Made by a program: the position numbers and the translations under genes
Assembly (NCBI RefSeq): GCF_046098205.1
Contig: NZ_JBJURJ010000005.1
Location: 186,001-250,000 of the forward strand
Direction of reading: 5' to 3'
Source of the DNA: Paenibacillus_AR mesotrionivorans
GTDB lineage: Bacteria; Bacillota; Bacilli; Paenibacillales; NBRC-103111
DNA length: 64,000 nucleotides
Shown: positions 55,018-62,233 of the stretch, piece after piece
How positions within the stretch are numbered: position 1 is the first letter of the stretch
Layout of the letters: the number at the start of each line of letters is the position of its first letter
The notes under the pieces: model-generated
What the model was told of the DNA's origin: nothing
The model's input: the letters and a program-made list of their open reading frames with translations, nothing else
The model's database searches: none

Positions 55018-56025
55018 CTAATTTCTTGGCAGCTCCATAAGCCACCTTGCCACATCCTTGGCGAAATAGGTCAGGATCACATCGGCTCCGGCCCGTTTCA
55101 TACCGGTCAGCATCTCCAGCACCACCGACTTTTCGTCGATCCAGCCCTGTGCGGAGGCAGCCTTCACCATGGAATATTCACCGCTGACATTATAGGCTAC
55201 TACCGGCAGATCAAAGCTTTCCTTCAACAGCCGGATCACATCCATATACGCCAGCGCCGGCTTCACCATCAGGAAATCTGCGCCCTCCACCACGTCGGAC
55301 TCCGCTTCCCGCAAGGCTTCCCGGACATTGGCCGGGTCCATCTGATAGGTCCGCCGGTCTCCGAATTGGGGGGCGGAATGGGCGGCCTCCCGGAAGGGGC
55401 CGTAGAAGGCTGAGGCATACTTGACGGCGTAGGACATCACCGGCACATGCCGGAAGCCCGCTTCATCAAGGCCTGTCCGGATCGCATGGACGAAGCCGTC
55501 CATCATATTGGACGGAGCAATGATGTCCGCTCCCGCCTGGGCCTGGGAAACAGCCGTTGCCACCAGAAACTCCAGGCTGGCGTCATTATCCACCTCCGCC
55601 TGGCCCAGCACCTCATTATGATGAACCACGCCGCAATGCCCGTGGCTGGTAAACTGGCACAGGCACGTATCCGCAATCACCAGAAGCTGCGGGTGGCGCT
55701 GCTTAATATAACGGGTGGCTTCCTGCACAATCCCGTGTTCATGGTAGGCTCCTGAGCCGCATTCATCCTTGTGCTCCGGCACCCCGAACAGCAGAATGCC
55801 CTGAATGCCCAGCTCCACAATCTCATCCAGCTCACTAGTCAGCATATCCAACGACAGATGATATACACCTGGCATGGAAGGGATTTCCTCGCGGATGCCG
55901 GTTCCCGGAACAGCGAACAGCGGATAAATCAGATCATGTACCGAAAGCGCATGCTCGCGCACAAGATTGCGGATAGCCGTATTGCCGCGCAGCCGGCGGT
56001 GGCGGATCAAGGGAAAGCTCATCAT
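55018..56025 (-). CDS. hemB: Porphobilinogen synthase (delta-aminolevulinate dehydratase)
   Basis: 335 residues. HemB condenses two 5-aminolevulinates to porphobilinogen. The zinc-binding region DTCLCQFTSHGHCGVV and Schiff-base lysines in SYAVKYAS and FLMVKPALAYMD are visible. AAGGAG lies 6 bp before ATG 56025. Next upstream is cobA/hemD, 30 bp away. Confidence 0.97.
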   Translation of the reverse strand: MMSFPLIRHRRLRGNTAIRNLVREHALSVHDLIYPLFAVPGTGIREEIPSMPGVYHLSLDMLTSELDEIVELGIQGILLFGVPEHKDECGSGAYHEHGIVQEATRYIKQRHPQLLVIADTCLCQFTSHGHCGVVHHNEVLGQAEVDNDASLEFLVATAVSQAQAGADIIAPSNMMDGFVHAIRTGLDEAGFRHVPVMSYAVKYASAFYGPFREAAHSAPQFGDRRTYQMDPANVREALREAESDVVEGADFLMVKPALAYMDVIRLLKESFDLPVVAYNVSGEYSMVKAASAQGWIDEKSVVLEMLTGMKRAGADVILTYFAKDVARWLMELPRN

Positions 56026-56055
56026 GCAAGACTCCTTTTTTATATGAAATGAGGT

Positions 56056-57609
56056 CTACAGTCGGGAGAGAGTGTCCACCAACGAATCGATGGTTGCTTC
56101 GGCAGCCATCGCATCCACACGCAGGCCAAACTTGCGGACGGTATCCGCCGTCAGCGGGCCGATGCATACGATAGCGGATTTGGCGAGTAAGGCGGCAGGT
56201 TCAGCAACACCCGCTTTACGCAGAATAGTGAAGAGATTATCCACCGTGGAGGAGCTGGTGAAGGTAATCACATGGATGTCCCCGCTGCGGAGCTGCTCCA
56301 GCACCTCATCGGACCGGTCATCCTCCAACACGGTTTCATACACATCCACCTCTGTCACGCCTAACCCCAATTCCTTCAGCTTCACAGGCAAATAATCCCG
56401 GGCAATATCCGATCGTGGCAAAAGTGCCTTTTGGCCCGGAGCCAGCTGGGGCAGGATAGCGTCCAAAAGCCCCTCCCCCTGGAATTTAGCCGGAAGGCGT
56501 TCCGCCATAATTCCCCGTTCCGCCAGCAATTCCGCGGTTTTGGGACCCACTGCCGCCACCTTGGCTGTATGCATAGTGCGAATGTCCACACCCAGCTGCT
56601 GCAGCCGCCGGAAAAAGTAGCTGACCCCATTGGGGCTGGTGAACAGCACCCAATCGTAATCCCCCAGCCGGCCTAGCGCCTCATCCAGCGCGGCCCGGAC
56701 CTCCGGGGCCTCCGGCTCCTGCAGGCGGATCACCGGAAATTCCACCGCCTCGCCGCCCAGCTCGTCGATTTGCTCTGCCAACGCGCTGGATTGGCTGCGG
56801 GCCCGGGTGACCAGTACCCGTTTGCCGAACAGAGGCTTTTTCTCATACCAGCTCAAGGTTTCCCGGAGCTTTACTACCTCGCCGACAATAATGATGGCAG
56901 GGGACTGAAAATCTGCTTCCCTGGCCTGCTCCACAATGGTAGCGAGGGTGCCGGTCAGAGTCTGCTGCTCCGGCCGGGTTCCCCATCGGATCAGCGCCAC
57001 CGGAGTTTCCGCGGCACGTCCGTTTGTAACAAGTGACTCGCATATGTAAGGAAGATTGGCAATGCCCATCAGGAAAATGCTGGTGCCGGTGGCGGTGGCA
57101 AGCTTCTTCCAATCATGGCTGCTTTCCGTCTTCACCGGATCCTCATGCCCGGTTATAATCGCCAGTGACGAGGTATAGTCCCGGTGTGTGACGGGGATAC
57201 CCGCATAAGCCGGGACCGCGATAGCCGAGGTAATGCCGGGCACAATCTCGAAGGGCACTCTCTCCGCGGCCAGCAGCTCCGCTTCCTCCCCCACCCGGCC
57301 GAAAATACTGGGGTCTCCCCCTTTAAGCCGGGCTACGGTTTTGCCGCTCAGGGCCAAATCCGCAAGCAGGCGGTTAATCTCCTCCTGGCGCAGGGTATGA
57401 CGGTCCGGGAGCTTGCCCACGTAGATCTTCTCGGCCCCCGGCTTCATATAACGCAAAAGACGGGGGTTGGCAAGCCGGTCATATACCACTGTGTCCGCCT
57501 TGGCGATACATTCCGCACCGCGGACGGTAATCAGCTTGGGATCTCCAGGTCCGGCCCCGATAAGGTACACGGTACCCTTGCGGTTCAAAGGCTGTTGTTC
57601 CTTATTCAT
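56056..57609 (-). CDS. cobA-hemD: Fused uroporphyrinogen-III C-methyltransferase / uroporphyrinogen-III synthase
   Basis: 517 residues. The N-terminal half (about 10-250) is SUMT: VYLIGAGPGDPKLITVRG, KGGDPSIFGRVGEEAE and PGITSAIAVPAYAGIPVTHR. It methylates uroporphyrinogen III to precorrin-2. The C-terminal half (about 260-515, KRVLVTRARSQSSALAEQ, DWVLFTSPNGVSYF, TFTSSSTVDNL) is HemD, closing the linear tetrapyrrole. Start ATG 57609 after AGGAG; it overlaps the hemC stop. The fusion channels carbon to either heme or siroheme. Confidence 0.94.
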   Translation of the reverse strand: MNKEQQPLNRKGTVYLIGAGPGDPKLITVRGAECIAKADTVVYDRLANPRLLRYMKPGAEKIYVGKLPDRHTLRQEEINRLLADLALSGKTVARLKGGDPSIFGRVGEEAELLAAERVPFEIVPGITSAIAVPAYAGIPVTHRDYTSSLAIITGHEDPVKTESSHDWKKLATATGTSIFLMGIANLPYICESLVTNGRAAETPVALIRWGTRPEQQTLTGTLATIVEQAREADFQSPAIIIVGEVVKLRETLSWYEKKPLFGKRVLVTRARSQSSALAEQIDELGGEAVEFPVIRLQEPEAPEVRAALDEALGRLGDYDWVLFTSPNGVSYFFRRLQQLGVDIRTMHTAKVAAVGPKTAELLAERGIMAERLPAKFQGEGLLDAILPQLAPGQKALLPRSDIARDYLPVKLKELGLGVTEVDVYETVLEDDRSDEVLEQLRSGDIHVITFTSSSTVDNLFTILRKAGVAEPAALLAKSAIVCIGPLTADTVRKFGLRVDAMAAEATIDSLVDTLSRL

Positions 57610-58543
57610 GCGCTTCACTCCTCACCTTCGCCAGGATCCGGTCGGCTCCCCGGCTGATCAATGTCCCGGCTAACCGGCTGCCCATTGCTTCGGGATCATG
57701 TCCCGTAAGGGTATCCCTCAGCAGAACGCTGCCATCCGGTTCCCCCACCATGCCGGTAAGGGAAAGCTGGCCATCGGGAAGAAAGACAGCATAAGCCCCA
57801 ATAGGCACCTGGCAGCCTCCCTGCAGTGTATCCAAAAAGCTGCGTTCCGCCGCCACCGCCCGGCGGGTCTCCTCATGGGTAACCGCAGCCAGCAGCTCCA
57901 GGATAATGGCATCCGCGCTGCGGCATTCAATGGCCAATGCGCCTTGGCCGACGGCAGGCAGACACAGCTCCGGCTCCAGATATTCCGTGACCCGGTTTTG
58001 CCAGCCCATCCGGTGCAGACCCGCTGCAGCCAGAATGACCGCATCCATCTCTCCGGTATCCAGCCTGCGCAGCCGGGAATCGATGTTGCCGCGAAGCACC
58101 TCCATAACCAGATCGGGCCGGGCCGCCTTCAGCTGGCATGCCCGCCGCAGGCTGGAGGTTCCTACACGCGCCCCATTGGGCAAGGCTTCGAAGCCACCGC
58201 CGCTCCGGGTGATGAGGCAGTCCCTGGGGTCCTCACGAGGGGGCACCCCACCGATGACCAACCCTTCGGGGAGCTCTGCCGGCATGTCCTTCATGCTATG
58301 TATAGCCAGATCAATCTCTTCCTCCAGAAGAGCATGTTCGATTTCCTTGACAAACAGGCCTTTACCGCCAACCTTGGACAAGGAAACATCCAAAATCCGG
58401 TCACCCTTGGTCACAATTTTCTTCAGCTCAAACTCGGCCTCCACCCCGGTCCTGCGAGCCGCTTCCCGCAGCAGCTCCACCACCTGTCCGCTTTGGGTCA
58501 GCGCCAAGGCGCTCTGCCGGGTACCGATTACAATTTTGCGCAT
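57602..58543 (-). CDS. hemC: Porphobilinogen deaminase (hydroxymethylbilane synthase)
   Basis: 313 residues from ATG 58543 (GGAGG at 6 bp), although the frame runs to 58618 inside the preceding gene. Signatures: IGTRQSALALTQ, HSMKDMPAELPEG, GTSSLRRACQLKAARP and the dipyrromethane-cofactor Cys in LQGGCQVPIGAYA. It polymerises four porphobilinogens to hydroxymethylbilane. It overlaps neighbours at both ends (16 bp and 8 bp). Confidence 0.97.
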   Translation of the reverse strand: MRKIVIGTRQSALALTQSGQVVELLREAARRTGVEAEFELKKIVTKGDRILDVSLSKVGGKGLFVKEIEHALLEEEIDLAIHSMKDMPAELPEGLVIGGVPPREDPRDCLITRSGGGFEALPNGARVGTSSLRRACQLKAARPDLVMEVLRGNIDSRLRRLDTGEMDAVILAAAGLHRMGWQNRVTEYLEPELCLPAVGQGALAIECRSADAIILELLAAVTHEETRRAVAAERSFLDTLQGGCQVPIGAYAVFLPDGQLSLTGMVGEPDGSVLLRDTLTGHDPEAMGSRLAGTLISRGADRILAKVRSEAHE

Positions 58544-59214
58544 GCTTCTCCTCCGTGGGGAGAAACCGGTCCGGACGGAGGACAACCATCCATCTGGCTC
58601 ATCACGCGGCTTCTCCATTCTTCAAATTCACCGTTTTTGATTTTCTCCAGCACATTCTCCTGCAGAACCGAACGGTACAGCTCCTGCCTCGCCCGGGTAT
58701 CCTGCACCAGCTCCTGGGTACGCAGGCGGAATTCGCTTAAGAAATCGAGGTAAATCTCATACTCCTCACCGAAGCAGGCCTCAATCTGCCGTCTTACGGA
58801 AGCGGCAACGGACGGACTGGCGCCCAGAGTGGAGACGGCAATGACCAGCTTCCCCCTGCGTACAACAGAGGGGACAATAAAGTCCCCCAGCTCCGGCCGT
58901 TCCACCATATTGACGGCGCGGTTATGGCGGCGCGCCAGCTCCAGCACCGCGTCGTTGACGCCCGCATCATCAGTGGCGGCAACAACCAGGTACATCCCTT
59001 CCTGGTCCCCGGGCACATACGCCCGTTCCACCGCTTCCAGCACACCCTCTTCCGCCCATTGTCTAATGGCTCCGGTTATTCTGGGGCTGACTACCCTTAC
59101 CCTCGCCCTCGCCTCCATAAGCGAGGCAATCCGCCGCTCCGCAACCGGGCCCCCTCCTACAACCAGGCAGGGCTTGTCCTCCAGCCGCAGCAGCACGGGG
59201 AAATATCCTTCCAT
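58528..59214 (-). CDS. Precorrin-2 dehydrogenase (SirC/YlnF/CysG-N-like)
   Basis: 228 residues. The NAD fold CLVVGGGPVAERRIASLMEA is followed by VAATDDAGVNDAVLELARR, DFIVPSVVRRGKLVIAVSTL and GASPSVAASVRRQIE. These are the features of the CysG N-terminal domain and SirC, which oxidise precorrin-2 to sirohydrochlorin. Some relatives also insert iron, but this cannot be decided here. It takes the place that hemX holds in Bacillus hemAXCDBL. Confidence 0.92.
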   Translation of the reverse strand: MEGYFPVLLRLEDKPCLVVGGGPVAERRIASLMEARARVRVVSPRITGAIRQWAEEGVLEAVERAYVPGDQEGMYLVVAATDDAGVNDAVLELARRHNRAVNMVERPELGDFIVPSVVRRGKLVIAVSTLGASPSVAASVRRQIEACFGEEYEIYLDFLSEFRLRTQELVQDTRARQELYRSVLQENVLEKIKNGEFEEWRSRVMSQMDGCPPSGPVSPHGGEACAKL

Positions 59215-59290
59215 GCCGGCTCACATCCACATCCCATGATGAAAATCCTATCAGGAAAAGCCCCATAATGGCAAAAGAAACGGGTCCGCC

Positions 59291-60694
59291 TCACGAACCC
59301 GCCATTGCTTCCGTCCCGTTGCGTGCCAGCAGGGCCGGCAACCCACCCAGCTCCTGGCCGCTCTTGCCCGCCATCCGCCCGGCAATCGTGCCGGAGGGGG
59401 CCTCGTTCTCCTCTTGCTCCGCCAAAATCCCTTCCAGGGCGAACAGCTCCGTAAACATCCCCAGCGCCTCTTCCCCGTAACGGCCTCCGGCCATATCCTT
59501 CACCCGGAGAATCGGATCGCGCATCATCTGGTTGACAATGCTCTTGGCCAGCTTGCGGATCACCTTCTGCTCCCGTTCATCGAGACCGGGCAGCTTCTTC
59601 ATCATACTTTCCATTGTCTCTTCGTAGATCCGGTTGGACTTCTCCTGGAGCGCCTGGATTACGGGAGTGACCTTCAGGGTCTTCATCCACTGCTGGAAGT
59701 GCGCAGCCTCCCGCTCAATCTCTGCCGTCAGCTTGTCCGCTTCCCGGCGCCGCCCGTCCAGATTGGACTCCACCAATGATTCCAAATCATCGATATCAAA
59801 GAGGTGCACACCCGGCAGCTCCCCGATAGCCGGGTCCAGGTTGCGGGGAACGGCAATGTCCACCATAAACAGCGGGCGGTTGGCTTCACGGCTTTGCAGT
59901 GTCTGGCGGACCTGCTCCTGGTCCAGAACGAACTCCTGGGAGCCGGAGGAGCTGATGACAATGTCCGCCTCCGGCAGCAGCTCTAGCAGCTGCCCATAAG
60001 GATGGGCGGTTCCCTGGAAGCGGGAAGCCAGCTGCATGGCATTCTGAAGTGTACGGTTTACCACCATCAAACCGTTGACGCCCGCCCCCTGGAGATGCTT
60101 GGCCGTCAGCTCACTCATTTTACCGGCGCCGATGATCAGCGCATTCTTATGCTCCAGCCCGTGCAGGATCCGCTTGCCCAGTTCCACCGCAGCATAGCTG
60201 ACCGAAACCGGATTTTCACCGATAGAGGTTTCTGCATGGGCCCGTTTAGCGAAGGTCACCGCCTGTTTAAATAAGGTATTGAAGAGTGTTCCTGTGGCCC
60301 CTTCCCGTTGGGACATAAGGAACGCGTCCTTTACCTGGCCAAGAATCTGCGTTTCCCCAATGATCATGGAATCCAATCCGGACGCTACCCGGAACAGATG
60401 CTCCACAGCCAGATTATCTTCATATACGTACAGATAGGGCTCGAATTCGCTCCGCGGAACCTGGAACCACTGCTCCAGGAAGCTCCGGAGGAAAAGCCCC
60501 GATTTATATTTGCGGTCTACAGCCGCGTACACTTCAGTACGGTTACAGGTGCCCACGATGACACATTCCAGCACACTTTTGGTACCCTTAAGAACCTCCA
60601 GCGCATCGGGAAGCCGGTCAGGCGCAAAGGTGAATTTCTCCCGGATTTCAACAGGAGCTGTTCTATGATTAAGTCCCACCGTCACAATGTGCAC
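59291..60694 (-). CDS. hemA: Glutamyl-tRNA reductase
   Basis: 467 residues. HemA reduces glutamyl-tRNA to glutamate-1-semialdehyde, the committed step. NHRTAPVEIREK, the catalytic Cys in IVGTCNRTEVYA near residue 50, the NADPH fold ALIIGAGKMSELTAKHL and a C-terminal dimerisation helix are visible. Start is GTG 60694 with AAGGCGGG 7 bp upstream. It heads the operon, preceded by a promoter with a PerR-box-like sequence. Confidence 0.97.
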   Translation of the reverse strand: MHIVTVGLNHRTAPVEIREKFTFAPDRLPDALEVLKGTKSVLECVIVGTCNRTEVYAAVDRKYKSGLFLRSFLEQWFQVPRSEFEPYLYVYEDNLAVEHLFRVASGLDSMIIGETQILGQVKDAFLMSQREGATGTLFNTLFKQAVTFAKRAHAETSIGENPVSVSYAAVELGKRILHGLEHKNALIIGAGKMSELTAKHLQGAGVNGLMVVNRTLQNAMQLASRFQGTAHPYGQLLELLPEADIVISSSGSQEFVLDQEQVRQTLQSREANRPLFMVDIAVPRNLDPAIGELPGVHLFDIDDLESLVESNLDGRRREADKLTAEIEREAAHFQQWMKTLKVTPVIQALQEKSNRIYEETMESMMKKLPGLDEREQKVIRKLAKSIVNQMMRDPILRVKDMAGGRYGEEALGMFTELFALEGILAEQEENEAPSGTIAGRMAGKSGQELGGLPALLARNGTEAMAGS

Positions 60695-60765
60695 ATGTAC
60701 ACCCGCCTTCTCTTTGTCTGTAGATCTTCCTCTATATGTTATTGCAAGATTAACGCTTTGTTCAA

Positions 60766-60796
60766 ATTATATCATACTTATTAGAATGATTCTTAA
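60766..60796 (-). promoter_or_regulatory. hemA promoter with PerR-box-like operator
   Basis: On the minus strand TATAAT (60771-60766) is preceded by the near-palindrome TTAAGAATCATTCTAA (60796-60781). Aligned on the plus strand with the PerR box TTATAATNATTATAA it agrees at 11 of 14 defined positions. B. subtilis hemA is a known PerR target, so the assignment is plausible. A good -35 is not visible. Confidence 0.5.
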
Positions 60797-60883
60797 ATAA
60801 CTGTGTCCAAATCTTGAACAGGCTTACAGCCAGCGTTTACCATTTAGCTTGCCTTTCCAAGTTTGGAATCATCCGTCCAATGT

Positions 60884-61414
60884 TTATTTTAATTTCTTTT
60901 TTACCGTTTCTGCAAGCTCTGCATTCATTTTCTTCAACTCGCTGCCCGCGGCATCCGAAACACTGGAACTGCCGTCCATCAGCCTTCCGTATGCCGCCAC
61001 CAGCTTGCCGCAAAGCGGGGCGGCTTGCTTCAATAGCTCAGCCTCCTCCTTCGCAAGGGGCCTCGCGCCTCCTATCTGCACTCTCGTAATCCATTGCATC
61101 AAAGTTTCCAGTCCCTCCAGCTTCGCCGGTACGCTGCCATGAACGGCCGTGCTTAACCGTTCATGGGCATAAGCCGCCGAGAACAGCGCCCGCCTCCACT
61201 CCTCCAGCTCCGCTGTGCCCGACGGGGCGCTTTTTTGAGCGATAGCGCTGCCCATCATTTCCATCTGGAACAATGCGACCTGATACAGTAAAACCACCGC
61301 CTCCTCCTTCTCCCGTTTGGCTGACCGCCAATCGGCCAGCTGCCACAGGGGCATAGCTGCAAACAGCACAAACAGCATAACGGCAAGCCAGAAGCCGGAC
61401 CACCTTCTTCTCAT
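60884..61414 (-). CDS. Membrane-anchored hypothetical protein
   Basis: 176 residues. A short basic start (MRRRWSG) is followed by one membrane helix (about 8-25) and a helical extracytoplasmic part (QMEMMGSAIAQKS... ELKKMNAELAETVKKK). ATG 61414 has GGAGAG 6 bp upstream; the frame extends back to 61513. I recognise no family. It lies between engB and hemA, 190 bp from the hemA start, and is transcribed the same way; the hemA promoter lies in that gap. Confidence 0.65.
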   Translation of the reverse strand: MRRRWSGFWLAVMLFVLFAAMPLWQLADWRSAKREKEEAVVLLYQVALFQMEMMGSAIAQKSAPSGTAELEEWRRALFSAAYAHERLSTAVHGSVPAKLEGLETLMQWITRVQIGGARPLAKEEAELLKQAAPLCGKLVAAYGRLMDGSSSVSDAAGSELKKMNAELAETVKKKLK

Positions 61415-61525
61415 CCCACTCTCTCCTTCCCATTCCCGATAGCCTGTATCTATTCTATGGCCCAAAAATGGGAAAAAGAGCAGGAAGCTCGAGGCTTCTT
61501 GCTCTTTAGACATTGCTCTATTTCC

Positions 61526-62158
61526 TCAAGGTGCTTTAGGCGCTTTAGGCGCTTCTTCCACTTGCTCCGCCGGCAGACCCGCCTTCTCGCGGATGATCTC
61601 CCAGAGCTCCTCCCGGCCTTTGCCGGTTTCCGAGGAGAACACCACGAAGGAATCCCGCGGATCAAAACCAAGCTTGTCCTTGATGATTTTGGCATGTTTG
61701 GGCCAATGGCCCTTGGAAATCTTGTCCGCTTTGGTGCCGACTACACAAACGGTCAAGCCGATATGCTTGGACCATTCGTACATGGCAATATCATCTGCGG
61801 TAGGGGGATGGCGCAAGTCAATGAGGTGGACCAGGAGCTTCAGTTCATCCCGCCCTGTTAGATAACCTTCAATAAACTTGCCCCATTCCTCACGTCTGGT
61901 TTTGGACACCTTGGCATAGCCGTAACCCGGAAGATCCACAAAGTATAACAGATCATTAATGCGGTAATAGTTCAGGGTTTGGGTTTTGCCGGGCTGGGAG
62001 CTTGTCCGGGCCAGGTTCTTCCGGTTGATCAACCGGTTGATCAGGGAGCTTTTGCCGACATTGGAGCGCCCTGCCAGAGCAACCTCCGGCAGAGCGTCAA
62101 GAGGATATTGCGCGGGGCTAACCGCGCTGATAATAAATTCCGCGTTCATAATCTTCAA
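61526..62158 (-). CDS. engB: Ribosome-biogenesis GTPase YsxC/EngB
   Basis: 210 residues. GTPase motifs: G1 GRSNVGKSSL, G3 DLPGYG, G4 GTKADK. EngB/YsxC is essential for 50S assembly in Bacillus. TTG 62158 is favoured: GGAGAGG lies 8 bp upstream and the resulting LKIMNAEFIISAV lines up in length with the usual N-terminus; ATG 62149 is the alternative. The C-terminal tail EEAPKAPKAP is a small repeat. It follows lon directly as in Bacillus. Confidence 0.94.
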   Translation of the reverse strand: MKIMNAEFIISAVSPAQYPLDALPEVALAGRSNVGKSSLINRLINRKNLARTSSQPGKTQTLNYYRINDLLYFVDLPGYGYAKVSKTRREEWGKFIEGYLTGRDELKLLVHLIDLRHPPTADDIAMYEWSKHIGLTVCVVGTKADKISKGHWPKHAKIIKDKLGFDPRDSFVVFSSETGKGREELWEIIREKAGLPAEQVEEAPKAPKAP

Positions 62159-62233
62159 AGGATTCAACCTCTCCAACTTGCTTTTATCCGGCGCTTCCCC
62201 AAAAAAGCCCCGGATTGAATTCCAGTTCTTACA

